A DNA stretch of 64,000 nt from Shewanella salipaludis (GCF_012911865.1 NZ_JAAXYH010000002.1:310001-374000); one strand, 5' to 3'; shown: positions 1-9,160, counted from the first letter of the stretch. The notes: generated by a model from the letters alone, not told the origin. Translations and numbers: made by a program.

Positions 1-1161
1 CGCCGAAACCAGCCCTTGCTTGAGCTTGGTGAACTCGGCGAGCTCTGACACCAAGGCATTCAAGGACTGTTTTTGCTGCTCATGCTGTAACAACTCTTGC
101 TCTAGTGCCGGCAAATGTTGGGCCCGGGTATCGGCTTCCTGCTTCTGCACCCGAGCCTTTGCCAGTGAATCCCGGCATTGGAGCAGCTTGTCTGCGGCGG
201 CCCTGAATTCAGTTTCCCGAGTGAGGAATAGCTCCCACAGCGGCTTGAGACGCTGCGCCTGTGTGGCCAATGCGAGTTGCTGTGACTTGGCTGTGATGTG
301 CGTCTGCTGCGCCGCCAAACTCTGGGCCTCTTGCTCCAGCTTGGCCAGCTGCTCGAATTCCAGCAGCAGGTGCTGCGCGGCATCAACTGCCTTAGCGACA
401 GCTTGCTGCGCCTCGGTCGCCTGTTCCTTGGCACCCTGGGCCGACAGGAGTTCGGATTCGACAGTGGCGAGCTGAATGAGCAGCTCTTCGGCGGACGTTA
501 ACTCAGCACTCTGCAAGATACCATCGCGGCGGCTGCGCTGCTCCCTGACCTGAGTGCGGATCTCCGCGGCCTGAAACTTGAGCTTGTCTTCTATCCTGCG
601 GTAGATCTGGGTTTGGAATAACTGGCTGAATATTTTTTCTCTGTCTTTAGAGTCAGCCATCAAGAGTTCACGGAATTTTCCCTGGGGCAAGACCATGACC
701 TGCCTGAATTGATCTGCATCCAGCCCTGTGAGTTGCTCGATTTCGGCCGTGGCTTCTGAGACCTTGCTGGCGACTAACAGTGTCTCAGTACCCTCGCTGT
801 CGATCTTATACAGCTGGGCCTCGGGCTTGTGCACAGTGTAGCCGTCGCCGCTCTTCTTCAGCCTCGCTTGCTCTGGCACCCGGCGGATCCTATAGCTGCT
901 GGTGCCCAATGCGAAGCTGAAGCTGACCTCCGTCAGCAAGGCATCATCGGCAAGATCGCAGCGCATCTGGCTGCCTTCCCTTTCATCTCCCGTGGTTTTG
1001 CCATACAGGGCAAAACAAATGGCATCGAGCAGGCTCGTCTTGCCGGCTCCCGTGGGACCATTGATCAAAAATAGCGGGTTGCTTCCCAGCGCCGAGAAGT
1101 CGGTAACCTGGGTGCCGGCGAAGGGGCCGAAGGCCGACATGGACAGAGATAGCGGTCTCAT
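1..1161 (-). CDS. sbcC: Exonuclease subunit SbcC, N-terminal part (cut by window edge)
   Basis: ATPase subunit of the SbcCD (Rad50-Mre11-like) nuclease, which opens hairpins and processes DNA ends in the cytoplasm. About 387 residues are visible. The N-terminus carries a P-loop, GPTGAGKT, at residues 35-42, followed by LLDAICFALYG, typical of the SMC/Rad50 ABC head. Downstream comes a Q-, E- and A-rich stretch that looks like the start of the coiled-coil arm. The rest of the gene lies beyond position 1. The ATG at 1161-1159 overlaps the sbcD stop (ATGA), so the two subunits are translationally coupled. The family assignment is firm; the length cannot be judged. Confidence 0.93.
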   Translation of the reverse strand, partial: MRPLSLSMSAFGPFAGTQVTDFSALGSNPLFLINGPTGAGKTSLLDAICFALYGKTTGDEREGSQMRCDLADDALLTEVSFSFALGTSSYRIRRVPEQARLKKSGDGYTVHKPEAQLYKIDSEGTETLLVASKVSEATAEIEQLTGLDADQFRQVMVLPQGKFRELLMADSKDREKIFSQLFQTQIYRRIEDKLKFQAAEIRTQVREQRSRRDGILQSAELTSAEELLIQLATVESELLSAQGAKEQATEAQQAVAKAVDAAQHLLLEFEQLAKLEQEAQSLAAQQTHITAKSQQLALATQAQRLKPLWELFLTRETEFRAAADKLLQCRDSLAKARVQKQEADTRAQHLPALEQELLQHEQQKQSLNALVSELAEFTKLKQGLVSA

Positions 1162-2300
1162 ACTTGCTCTCCCTTATGCAATTCATCGATGAAACCCACC
1201 ATTGACTCACGCTGCGCCTGACTCATGGGCTCGCCGGATACCTGGGAGAAAAAGTCGCTGAACATGTCCAGCTCCCCCTTCTTGATATGCTCGCGGCTCA
1301 ACTCCAGGTTGGGCTTGTCTGCCATCAGGCCGGTGCGCTCCAGATGCAGCACGTTAGGATAGACGGCGCGCAGCTTACCCATGGCATCGAGGATGGCATG
1401 CCGATCCAGCAATCTCACCATGAGATAATCCTCATGATGAGGGTCGCTTTTCCCCGCGGCCAGCAAGGACTCGAGCTCGCCCTCGAGGATGCGTACATCA
1501 TGCAGCGACGACAGCGGCAACAAGCTGATTTGAGGCCGGTTCTGGTCATCAAACTCGACAAGGGTGACGGATTTCTTCTGCAGCTGTTCGCTGAAAGAGT
1601 ATTTGAGAATGGAGCCTGAGTACCTGATATGCTCCGCCCCCTTGTACTGGGGGCCATGTAAATGCCCCAGGGCCACATAGTCGAAGCCGGCAAATAGCTG
1701 AGGTGAAATCCTGTCTGCTCCGCCTATGCTCAACGGCCGCTCAGACTCAGACTCACTGCCGCCATCGAGGAAACAATGACTGATGACCACCTTGGGCAGG
1801 CCTTGGCTGTCATGGGCAGTCACAGCCGCCAGCAACACGCCCATCGCCTCTTCATGGCTGCCGACATCGGCTTGGAATACCTGCCTCACGGTCGCAGGAT
1901 CTGCATAGGGCAACCCATAGAAAACGGCGCCGCCTCGCTTGCCATCGAGTCGTATCGGGGTTATATCCCTAGCCAGTGGCCCTATGATGTGCAGCCCGCT
2001 ATCCGCCATCTGCCGCGCAGCGAACGCCAGTCTTTCATGGCCGTCATGGTTGCCGGCAATCATGATCACCGTCACCTTCAAGTCATGCACCAGACGATGA
2101 ATCACCTCATCGAGCAAGGCGACGGCACTGGCTGGCGGAATGGAGCGATCGTAGATATCACCGGCGATGATCACCGCATCGACCTCATGTTCGGCGGCCA
2201 AATCGACCAGCTGCCCCAGGACATGGGCCTGATCATCGAGCAGACTCTGGTTATGCAGCTGGCGACCTATGTGCCAATCCGAGGTGTGGATAAATTTCAT
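1158..2300 (-). CDS. sbcD: Exonuclease subunit SbcD
   Basis: Metallophosphoesterase nuclease subunit of SbcCD, partner of the overlapping sbcC. The 380-residue protein has the calcineurin-like motifs in order: SDWH (D8, H10), GDIYDR (D48), GNHD (84-86), a later SHCFLDGG histidine and GHLHG. These supply the two-metal site. The C-terminal part is the SbcD-specific extension. The length is close to that usual for the family. It is the first gene of the visible sbcDC pair. No LexA-like box was noticed in front of it. Confidence 0.95.
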   Translation of the reverse strand: MKFIHTSDWHIGRQLHNQSLLDDQAHVLGQLVDLAAEHEVDAVIIAGDIYDRSIPPASAVALLDEVIHRLVHDLKVTVIMIAGNHDGHERLAFAARQMADSGLHIIGPLARDITPIRLDGKRGGAVFYGLPYADPATVRQVFQADVGSHEEAMGVLLAAVTAHDSQGLPKVVISHCFLDGGSESESERPLSIGGADRISPQLFAGFDYVALGHLHGPQYKGAEHIRYSGSILKYSFSEQLQKKSVTLVEFDDQNRPQISLLPLSSLHDVRILEGELESLLAAGKSDPHHEDYLMVRLLDRHAILDAMGKLRAVYPNVLHLERTGLMADKPNLELSREHIKKGELDMFSDFFSQVSGEPMSQAQRESMVGFIDELHKGEQV

Positions 2301-2336
2301 CGTGACTCATCTTAGTTAGAGAGAATGCGACTGCCA

Positions 2337-3152
2337 CTAGGGCAACCAAAACCAGAGATCGTACTGACTCGAGAGCAACTTGACACTCATGGACAGCGAC
2401 ATGATAACCACCAGGGGCTTGATGATCTTAGTCCCCTTGGTGATCACTAACCTGGAGCCTAAGGTGGCTCCTATCGCCTGACCGGCCAGCATCAATAATC
2501 CCAGCAACCATACCACTTTGCCGCCGAGGGCGAAGAAGACCAGCGAGGCAACATTGGTCGAAAAATTCAGTAACTTGGCATGCGCAGTGGCCTTGGCCAA
2601 ACCAAATCCTGCCAGCGAGACGAAGGCCAGGGCGAAGAAACTGCCGGTGCCTGGACCGAAGAAGCCATCGTAGAAACCGACACCCAAGGCGGCGGTGAAG
2701 GCAAATACCCCGGGCGTGAGCACCCTGTGACGGTCTTCCTCACTGATTTTCTTCGAGAACAGGAAATAGCAGCCTATGGCCAATATGAGAAAGGGCAGCA
2801 GGAATTCCAGCACCTTCACATCTATCCGCTGTACCAGCACAGTGCCGAGGGCCGCTCCGAGGAAAGCACAGCTCAAGGCCAGTTTGATCTGCTTGAGATC
2901 CACCAATCCCTTGCGGACAAAATAGAGGCTGGCGAAGAAGCTGCCACCACAGGCCTGTAACTTATTGGTCCCAAGTGCCGCCGTGGGGGTCAGCCCCGCC
3001 CACATGAGGGCGGGTATGGTCAAGAGACCTCCGCCGCCGGCGATGGCATCGATAAACCCCGCCACCAGGGCGACAGCGAAGAGGATCAGCGCAAGCTGTA
3101 GTGTGAGTTCAAATAGCATAGGATTATTTTCAAGGGTAACGAGTAACGGCAT
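2337..3152 (-). CDS. TSUP (TauE/SafE, YfcA-like) membrane permease
   Basis: Inner-membrane protein of the TSUP family, many members of which export sulfite or other organosulfur anions; the substrate here is unknown. It has about eight hydrophobic segments, with the family signatures AGFIDAIAGGGGLLTIPAL near the N-terminus and GTNKLQACGG, and a second-half repeat with GFYDGFFGPGTGSF. I chose the ATG at 3152, which has AAAGAG just upstream. A TTG nine codons earlier is less likely, and an ATG at 3119 is also possible. A second TSUP gene lies at 24180. It stands alone between sbcD and the rraB-like gene. Confidence 0.85.
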   Translation of the reverse strand: MPLLVTLENNPMLFELTLQLALILFAVALVAGFIDAIAGGGGLLTIPALMWAGLTPTAALGTNKLQACGGSFFASLYFVRKGLVDLKQIKLALSCAFLGAALGTVLVQRIDVKVLEFLLPFLILAIGCYFLFSKKISEEDRHRVLTPGVFAFTAALGVGFYDGFFGPGTGSFFALAFVSLAGFGLAKATAHAKLLNFSTNVASLVFFALGGKVVWLLGLLMLAGQAIGATLGSRLVITKGTKIIKPLVVIMSLSMSVKLLSSQYDLWFWLP

Positions 3153-3295
3153 TAAACGCTCTTTGCCACTCAATTGCAAAGACCTGAAGCCTACAAGTGT
3201 TTATTAAATATGACTTAAGCCGGCTGATGCAACCCATCTGCCGGCTATCGGCAAGGAGCGGCCTGGGCTGAGGGGTACACGCTTGGCGCCAACAT

Positions 3296-3322
3296 AAAAA
3301 AACCACCCTGGGGTGGTTTTCA
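3296..3322 (-). terminator. Intrinsic terminator after the rraB-like gene
   Basis: Read on the minus strand, AAAACCACC and GGTGGTTTT form a stem with a CCAG loop, followed by a run of T. It lies 12 bases after the stop of the gene ending at 3334. Confidence 0.8.
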
Positions 3323-3333
3323 GCGAATGGCTA

Positions 3334-3726
3334 TCAGTGCTGACAGCTGTCGTCGCAATCTTCGCCATGTTCATGGTCGGCGAACTCGTCATCACCTTCT
3401 TGATGTTGCATCACGCCCCAGCCATCTGTCATGCCATCAAACTCGGCGGCGAAATCATTCAGGCGGGTCTCCTCGGCCACAATGGCAGCATACTCGGGCA
3501 CCATGTTCAGGCTGACGATCAGTTCCCACTTGCCGAGTTCCTCACTGAAGTTGATTTCCAGCTCACCCTCAGGCTCAGAGCCTGACAGGGCTTCGAGGGC
3601 GGATTCGGCATCACGCTGATCATCGAACACCAAAAAGAAATCGACATCCAGTGCCTGGCTGAGATCGATACCCGCATCGGCCATGGCCGCCAGCATTTGA
3701 CCGTTATCATCATCTGGGAATTGCAT
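3334..3726 (-). CDS. rraB: RraB-like regulator of ribonuclease E activity
   Basis: Small, very acidic protein (about 130 residues) resembling RraB, which in E. coli binds and inhibits RNase E. The best match is the C-terminal half, where LNDFAAEFDGMTDGWG parallels the LAEKFDVEYDGWG region of RraB. The last 17 residues are rich in Asp, Glu, His and Cys and could bind metal. I prefer the ATG at 3726, preceded by GGAG at proper spacing; an ATG four codons upstream (3738) is an alternative. It follows the S4-domain gene by about 20 bases, so the two probably share a transcript. Function is inferred from family resemblance. Confidence 0.7.
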   Translation of the reverse strand: MQFPDDDNGQMLAAMADAGIDLSQALDVDFFLVFDDQRDAESALEALSGSEPEGELEINFSEELGKWELIVSLNMVPEYAAIVAEETRLNDFAAEFDGMTDGWGVMQHQEGDDEFADHEHGEDCDDSCQH

Positions 3727-3748
3727 TGTTTGCTCCATATACTCTGGC

Positions 3749-3994
3749 TTATTCAGCCGCTACTATTTGCACTGACTCGCCATTGAAGGCAACCAGATCA
3801 CCTGGGATAAGTTTCTTGCGCTTACGGGTTTCGACTTCGCCATTGACTGTGACCAAACCTTCGGCAATCACATGTTTAGCCTCACCGCCGCCGTTACTCA
3901 TGCCCTGCACTTTCAATACTTTGTATAACTCTACATATTCGTCCCCGGCATGCAGGGGAAATAACGGGACTTGCTTTGTCACTTGAGTGGTCAC
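3749..3994 (-). CDS. ybcJ: Small S4-domain RNA-binding protein, YbcJ-like
   Basis: An 81-residue stand-alone S4 RNA-binding domain close to E. coli YbcJ, whose exact RNA target is not known. The motif AKHVIAEGLVTVNGEVETRKRKKL matches the YbcJ core AKIAIAEGLVKVDGAVETRKR almost position for position. It starts with GTG at 3994 and I see no strong ribosome binding site, so the start is uncertain. It lies directly upstream of the rraB-like gene and is probably cotranscribed with it, which places two putative RNA-metabolism proteins together. Confidence 0.8.
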   Translation of the reverse strand: MTTQVTKQVPLFPLHAGDEYVELYKVLKVQGMSNGGGEAKHVIAEGLVTVNGEVETRKRKKLIPGDLVAFNGESVQIVAAE

Positions 3995-4068
3995 TGGTTT
4001 AACGCCTGTTAAAGAAAACTCCGGTCATTATACCAGTAAGTTTGGCTGCATGAGGAAGATAAATAGCT

Positions 4069-4605
4069 TCAGAGCAACCTTTCCTCGGCCAACAGACCGT
4101 AGGCGCAATCGTCTATCCAGACATCGCCTATCTTGAAGTTATGCCTCAGAATACCTTCCAGTTGAAAACCGCATTTCTCCAGCACCCGCGCCGACGCCTT
4201 ATTGTCTTGGGCACAATGACCGATAAACTTATGCACATCGAACGACAGACAAGCCCAATCTATCACGGCCCTGAGACTCTCGGTCGCATAGCCCTTGCCA
4301 TAGGCCTGTGGCAGTAACAGGTAGCCTACTTCGGCATGAGCCAGGGCGAAGTCCTGGCAGTATAGTCCTGTGAAACCTATTATTTGCTGCGAATTTATCT
4401 CTTCAATCACCAGGGTTAACCATTCACCGGCCCCATAAACCCAGGGTTGACTGCGCTGCTCGAACTTGCTCCTGATGTTGGCGTCGGTTTCCGGTTGGCG
4501 CACATAACGATTGATGTCCGGATCTTGGTGGACATAGAGAAACGCCGGCCAATCCTCATCCCGCAAACATCTGAGTCTTAATCTGTCACTGTAGAGTTCA
4601 ATCAT
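4069..4605 (-). CDS. GNAT-family N-acetyltransferase (RimJ/RimL type)
   Basis: A 178-residue acetyltransferase using acetyl-CoA; proteins of this subgroup modify protein N-termini or small amines, but the substrate here cannot be told. The fold signature includes the N-terminal TDRLxLR-like SDRLRLRCL, the acetyl-CoA pyrophosphate loop QAYGKGYA with TESLRAVIDWA after it, and the terminal N-x-ASxRVLEKCGF-like DNKASARVLEKCGFQLEG. The start at 4605 is fixed by an AGGAGG sequence seven bases upstream; an open frame extending to 4674 would run back to the ppiC stop. It lies just downstream of ppiC, separated by a terminator. Confidence 0.85.
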   Translation of the reverse strand: MIELYSDRLRLRCLRDEDWPAFLYVHQDPDINRYVRQPETDANIRSKFEQRSQPWVYGAGEWLTLVIEEINSQQIIGFTGLYCQDFALAHAEVGYLLLPQAYGKGYATESLRAVIDWACLSFDVHKFIGHCAQDNKASARVLEKCGFQLEGILRHNFKIGDVWIDDCAYGLLAEERLL

Positions 4606-4631
4606 GACGCCTCCTGCACTCCTCCTGCAAT

Positions 4632-4656
4632 GAAAAACGGCAGCCTCGGCTGCCGT
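4632..4656 (-). terminator. Terminator between ppiC and the acetyltransferase gene
   Basis: On the minus strand ACGGCAGCC and GGCTGCCGT form a 9-bp stem with a 2-base loop, followed by TTTTC. It follows the ppiC stop by 20 bases. Confidence 0.75.
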
Positions 4657-4675
4657 GTCATCATACTGAGTCAAC

Positions 4676-4954
4676 TCAGTCCCGGCTGGTCACTTCCAGC
4701 AAGTGATAACCAAACTGGGTCTTCACCGGTCCCTGAACCTGATTCAGAGGTGCACTGAACACCACCTCGTCAAATTCCTTCACCATCATCCCTGGGCCGA
4801 AAGAGCCTAATTCGCCGCCTTGGGCACCGGATGGACACGATGAGTGTGCCTTGGCAAGTTGCGCAAAATCGGCGCCATCGGCTATCTGCAACTTTAACTC
4901 TTCACATTGTTCCTGAGTGCTCACTAACAAATGTCTTGCGGTTGCCTGAACCAT
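4676..4954 (-). CDS. ppiC: Peptidyl-prolyl cis-trans isomerase C (parvulin)
   Basis: A single-domain parvulin of 92 residues, the same size as E. coli PpiC (93). It catalyses cis-trans isomerisation of Xaa-Pro bonds in the cytoplasm. The parvulin signatures ARHLLV, DFAQLAKAHSSCPSGAQGGELGSFGPGMMVKEFDEVVF and TQFGYHLLEV are all present and in order. There is no signal peptide, in contrast to the periplasmic PpiD encoded at 41318. It is monocistronic by its own terminator. Confidence 0.95.
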   Translation of the reverse strand: MVQATARHLLVSTQEQCEELKLQIADGADFAQLAKAHSSCPSGAQGGELGSFGPGMMVKEFDEVVFSAPLNQVQGPVKTQFGYHLLEVTSRD

Positions 4955-5067
4955 GGTATTACTCCTGTATTAACCCGGACTCGTTTCCTTAAGTATTAAT
5001 CCACAGCCAGAGACTCTTGGATTAACGAGTTACGAGTATAAAAAAAATTCATTAAATAACAAAGCCC

Positions 5068-5090
5068 AAAAACCGCCAATGCAGGCGGTT
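5068..5090 (-). terminator. Terminator after the DUF885 gene
   Basis: AACCGCC and GGCGGTT form a 7-bp stem with a 6-base loop; the U tract on the minus strand is short. It starts 10 bases after the gene's stop. Confidence 0.6.
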
Positions 5091-5099
5091 AAATAACGA

Positions 5100-6938
5100 T
5101 TAGGCTTGGGTCTTGGCAATCCAACGGTCGATCTTCTTCTCCATCACGGCCAAAGGCAGAGAGCCAGAGGTTAAGATCTCGTCGTGGAATGCCTTAATAT
5201 CGAACTTGTCCCCCAGCGCCGCTTCGGCTCTGGCACGCAACGCCAATATCTTCAACTGCCCCACCTTGTATGAGAGCGCCTGCCCGGGTATCGCCATGTA
5301 GCGCTCAACCTCGGCTATGATGTCGCTCTCGGCCATGGGGGAGTTATCTTTCATGTACTGGATCGCCTGCTCACGACTCCAGCCCTTGGCATGCAAACCT
5401 GTGTCCACTACCAGACGCATCGCCCGCAGCATCTCATCGGATAACTTACCAAAATACTGGTATGGATCGCTGAACAATCCCATTTCGATGCCCAGATACT
5501 CTGAATATAGGGCCCAGCCTTCCTCAAACGCGGTATAACCACTGAAACGCTGGAACTCAGGCACCCCGGTGAGCTCTTGCTTGATGGCTATCTGGAAGTG
5601 ATGTCCAGGCGCCGCTTCGTGCAATGACAGGGTGGTCATGCCCCACTTAGGCTGTGCCTTCAAGTTGAAAGTATTGATATAGAAGACACCCGGACGTGAA
5701 CCGTCCACCGCCGGTGATTCGTATGATGCCCCAGCGGCAGACTGCTCGCGGAAACTCTCGACCGGTTTAACCACATAATCGGCTTTCGGCATCGCGTTGA
5801 AATACTTGGGCAGAACACGATTAATCTTGTCTTTAAGCTGCATGTAGCCGTCGATCAAGCCTTGACGGTCAGCGAAGAAATATTGTGGTTCGGATGACAA
5901 TGAAGCGAAAAACGCCTTCAAATCCCCTTGAAACCCGACCTGCTGACGGACCTTATCCATTTCACTCCGAATTCGGGACACTTCACCCAGGCCGATCTGA
6001 TGTATTTCATCGACCGGCATCTTCGTGGTGGTATGGGAGTTGGCCAGCTGCTGATACCAAGCCTTGCCATTGGGCAAACCGGACCAGCCATCTGTGGCAC
6101 GCGCTTCGGCTAAGTAGGTATTCTTGAAGTAATCCCTCAACTGCGCCAACGCGGGAAGGAGACGCTCGCCGATCATCTTTTGATACTGACTGGTTAGCGT
6201 TTGCTTATCTTGCTCGGAAAAGTCCTCTGGGAAGGCCTTGATGGGAGAATAAAAAATGCTTTCGGTCGGTGTTGCCACCAACTGGGCCTCCAACTGAGGG
6301 ATGATACGTTCGACCAATACCCGAGGCAACACCACTTTACTGGCAATGCCTTCATTCATCCGTTGTTGAGATAAGGCAATCCATCCGATAAAGCCGTCGA
6401 CCCGTGATTCCCAGTTATCATAATCCGTCACAGTCTTGAACGGCTGGGCACTTTCGCCACTGCCCAGTTGTATCATGGTGATCACTGTGCTGTAGAACTG
6501 GTTCATGGGCATGAAGCGCGCAGGATAGGTCTCATCGATTAGCGCCATGTCCCTGTCATAGCTGAACATATCGTAGCTTAACTGCAAGGCTTCAGGCAGC
6601 TGCCGGTAATCTATCTTTCTCACTTGATCGAAATAGTGCTGATTCAGCTCGTGGCGAGCCTTGAGATAGGCCTCGGTTAAATCACCGCCGAATTGATCGT
6701 TATAATCATTCACCCCGACGAAGGTGGCATACAGGGGCTCCAGCTTCAAATAATCCTTGAAATAGTCATCGACCAGCGTCAGATAAGCTTGCTCGGCCGA
6801 CGGCTGCTGAGCCACTGAACTCTCAGCTGAAGCTGAAGCTGCATCCTCATGGCGAACCTGTGTATTGGTGTCGGTTTTAGAGCAGCCCTGCAGCCCTAAT
6901 ATCAAGGTCAAGGTTCCAGCCAATAAGCCTATCTTCAT
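5100..6938 (-). CDS. DUF885-family lipoprotein, probable zinc peptidase
   Basis: A 612-residue secreted protein with a lipoprotein signal: a hydrophobic stretch ending LGLQGC, the acylated cysteine being C19. A Ser/Ala/Glu-rich linker precedes the conserved domain. HEAAPGHHFQ at 440-449 and EEGWALYSE at 472-480 resemble the HExxH plus downstream Glu of gluzincin metallopeptidases and are the hallmark of DUF885. A role in degrading peptides at the envelope is an inference from that motif; no substrate is known to me. It is a single gene with its own terminator and GGAG about 12 bases before the ATG. Confidence 0.85.
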   Translation of the reverse strand: MKIGLLAGTLTLILGLQGCSKTDTNTQVRHEDAASASAESSVAQQPSAEQAYLTLVDDYFKDYLKLEPLYATFVGVNDYNDQFGGDLTEAYLKARHELNQHYFDQVRKIDYRQLPEALQLSYDMFSYDRDMALIDETYPARFMPMNQFYSTVITMIQLGSGESAQPFKTVTDYDNWESRVDGFIGWIALSQQRMNEGIASKVVLPRVLVERIIPQLEAQLVATPTESIFYSPIKAFPEDFSEQDKQTLTSQYQKMIGERLLPALAQLRDYFKNTYLAEARATDGWSGLPNGKAWYQQLANSHTTTKMPVDEIHQIGLGEVSRIRSEMDKVRQQVGFQGDLKAFFASLSSEPQYFFADRQGLIDGYMQLKDKINRVLPKYFNAMPKADYVVKPVESFREQSAAGASYESPAVDGSRPGVFYINTFNLKAQPKWGMTTLSLHEAAPGHHFQIAIKQELTGVPEFQRFSGYTAFEEGWALYSEYLGIEMGLFSDPYQYFGKLSDEMLRAMRLVVDTGLHAKGWSREQAIQYMKDNSPMAESDIIAEVERYMAIPGQALSYKVGQLKILALRARAEAALGDKFDIKAFHDEILTSGSLPLAVMEKKIDRWIAKTQA

Positions 6939-7243
6939 TATTTTAATTCTCCGTTCTGATGCTGACAGTGCGTGCTCTCGTCACTATGCTATCTCGTTAG
7001 TCTGTTTGAGTTCAGATCTCAATGTTTGCAAGCCACCTTCCTCAAGCATTTGCAGCACACTCGAGATTAAGAACAAACCTCTGAGCTGCCAAGATACCCA
7101 ATAACCGATGCTGAGCGGTATTGTATCCGCCAGCCCCTATTCAGGAAACAGCAAAACACATGCGGTTGCATTTTTTGACCAAGTGCAAACAGTGCGACAA
7201 GCCAGTCGAGTACAAATTGGATACAAAGCAGAAAAATTTAAGT

Positions 7244-7270
7244 AAAAAAAAGCCCCTTACGGGGCTTTTC
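7244..7270 (-). terminator. Terminator of the TonB2-type operon
   Basis: AAAAGCCCC and GGGGCTTTT form a 9-bp stem around GTAA, followed on the minus strand by a run of eight T. It lies 16 bases after the TPR gene stop. Confidence 0.9.
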
Positions 7271-7285
7271 ATCGAAGAGCATGAC

Positions 7286-8536
7286 TCAAAGGGTCACATT
7301 GTGAATCCGAGCTTTCTCTTTAATATAAGAGATATAGCTCTTGGCACTACGTGCAGTCTTGCTATCATCGGCCGCTTTTTGGGCCCTATGATAAGCAGAC
7401 TTATACTGTTTCAGACTCAGATGAGCCAATGCCAGTTCGAAATGCGCTTCACCTGGATGTTCCAATCCTGCGTCGAGCGCCTTTTCCAATACTGGAATGG
7501 CAGCAGAATATTTTTGATCCAGAGCCAACAAACGCCCTTGCTTCAGGTACAGCTTGCCGTCGTTATTAATCGCGGCAGCCTTACCGTAATACTCGGCAGC
7601 TTCTTTCAACTCTTTGGCATTATGGTAAAAACCAGCGAGTATTTCGAAACTTTTGGCATCTTCTTTGATCAAGCCAGACTGCAGATGCTTTTCATAGATC
7701 TTGGCGGCTTTGTAAGGCGAGCCTTTCTGGGCCAGCAACTGAGATAAACGTGTGATGTTTGCTCCAGTTTCCAAGAAACCATTCTTATAAGCCAAGTCAT
7801 AGGTCGCCAGTGACTTGTCATAGTCTTCTGTCATCAGATAGAACTGAGCCAGCTGTACCCAGAGACGCTTATCATCCTGGAATAACGGCACCATGACTTC
7901 GAGCACTTTAACTGCATCTTTATACTTCTTCTGATTGAAGTAAGCAGTCAGCTTCATCTGGTACAGGCCCTTATCAGGAGACTCGGCCAAAGAAATACCT
8001 TTATTGGCTACTTCCAGGACTTTATCCCACTGTTTCAGCTCTGTATAAGCAATGCCTATGCGGCGAAAGATCTGTGCATCCGACTTACAAGTGAATTCCA
8101 TCCACTTGTAATAATAAGGAATAGCTTCCTTAAACTTCTTTTCTTGCAGCAATAAATCTGCGTACAAACGAAGTGTCGCACCATGATCCGTACCGCCTAA
8201 AATATCGGCATCGACGGCTTGCTTGAGATACTTAACCGCCGTACCCATCTGACCTTTTTCGGCATAGAAATTACCCAACATACGGGCAATATACGCCTTG
8301 TCGAAGTCATTTCTGGCATTGGCCTCGAGCAAAATGGCTATCGCCTCGTCCAGCTGTCCTTCTGTGTAGGCTGCGAAAGCCTTCTGCACCTTCTTAGCCG
8401 CACTCTCACCCACAGCCTTGGATTGGCGCTGATCGATCGGACATTTTTCTGCCGCATTGGCAGCGGAAACCGCTACCAATGCGCCACCACAGACAGAGAG
8501 CAATAATGCCGTTGCGATATGATTAACTTTACGCAT
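7286..8536 (-). CDS. Secreted TPR protein of the TonB2-type system
   Basis: A 416-residue protein with a cleavable signal peptide (hydrophobic core, then SAANAA near residue 29) and a chain of tetratricopeptide-like helical hairpins over most of its length, for example AYIARMLGNFYAEKGQMGTA and YLKQGRLLALDQKYSAAIPV. It is presumably periplasmic and a protein-protein scaffold. It is the last gene of the DUF3450-ttpC-exbB-exbD-tonB operon, starting 2 bases after the tonB stop with AAAGGAGG inside the end of tonB. TPR proteins are regular partners of such TonB2 clusters in Shewanella and Vibrio. Its exact step in energy transfer is not known. Confidence 0.85.
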   Translation of the reverse strand: MRKVNHIATALLLSVCGGALVAVSAANAAEKCPIDQRQSKAVGESAAKKVQKAFAAYTEGQLDEAIAILLEANARNDFDKAYIARMLGNFYAEKGQMGTAVKYLKQAVDADILGGTDHGATLRLYADLLLQEKKFKEAIPYYYKWMEFTCKSDAQIFRRIGIAYTELKQWDKVLEVANKGISLAESPDKGLYQMKLTAYFNQKKYKDAVKVLEVMVPLFQDDKRLWVQLAQFYLMTEDYDKSLATYDLAYKNGFLETGANITRLSQLLAQKGSPYKAAKIYEKHLQSGLIKEDAKSFEILAGFYHNAKELKEAAEYYGKAAAINNDGKLYLKQGRLLALDQKYSAAIPVLEKALDAGLEHPGEAHFELALAHLSLKQYKSAYHRAQKAADDSKTARSAKSYISYIKEKARIHNVTL

Positions 8537-8538
8537 CT

Positions 8539-9159
8539 TTATCTGCCTCCTTTGTCTAAGGTGAAGTCCAATTGAACTGTCATACCAGGTTGCTTCAGTG
8601 GCTTGCCATCAACGATCTTTGGCTTGTACTTCCACTTCTTGAGGGCTCGAATGGCTTCCCTATCGAATAACCGCTTAGGTTCGGCTTTAATGACTTCTAC
8701 GTCATCGACCCCACCCATTTCATTGATGGTGAAGCGCAACTGTACATAGCCTTCTTTACCGTCACGTGCCGCAGCAATTGGATACTGGGGCTCGATACGA
8801 ACGATAGGCGTTGCATCACCGTCGCGCGTCATCATGCTACCCAGCTTAAAGCCTGTGCTCACACCGCCGGCTTGCACGCCACCCATGTTAAACGACATAC
8901 CAGTGTCGATATTGGACGACGTATCTGGAGGTGTCGTATCAGGCTTAGGCGGTTGCTCCGGTGGTGGTGGTGGCTTAGGCACTACTCGTGGCTTGTTCTG
9001 TGCTTTTGAATCCTGTCTGTCCATGGTTATTTCTATCGTTGGCGTTTCGGTTGAGGTGTCGCCACGTTGTGCGCCACCTCCAACCAAAAATGCCATAAAC
9101 CAGAACAGACCAAAAGTCACAGCAGCACCAATAATGATAGATACTAGTGCTCTTGGCAT
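8539..9159 (-). CDS. tonB: TonB energy-transducing protein
   Basis: A 206-residue TonB. It has one N-terminal membrane anchor (LVSIIIGAAVTFGLFWFMAFLV), a short proline-rich periplasmic spacer with PKPPPPPEQPPKP, and a C-terminal TonB domain with EPQYPIAA and the ending TVQLDFTL. It carries proton-motive energy from ExbB/ExbD to outer-membrane receptors. It is shorter than E. coli TonB, as is usual for TonB2-type proteins. The ATG at 9159, one base after the exbD stop, has GGGGAACGAG upstream; a longer frame to 9231 lacks support. A receptor gene lies nearby at 14118. Confidence 0.93.
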   Translation of the reverse strand: MPRALVSIIIGAAVTFGLFWFMAFLVGGGAQRGDTSTETPTIEITMDRQDSKAQNKPRVVPKPPPPPEQPPKPDTTPPDTSSNIDTGMSFNMGGVQAGGVSTGFKLGSMMTRDGDATPIVRIEPQYPIAAARDGKEGYVQLRFTINEMGGVDDVEVIKAEPKRLFDREAIRALKKWKYKPKIVDGKPLKQPGMTVQLDFTLDKGGR

Positions 9160-9160
9160 A

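Noticed and set aside
7121..7747. Plus-strand open frame of 208 codons at the end of the TPR gene
   Set aside because: Crosses the operon terminator and runs opposite the TPR coding region; no start signal.
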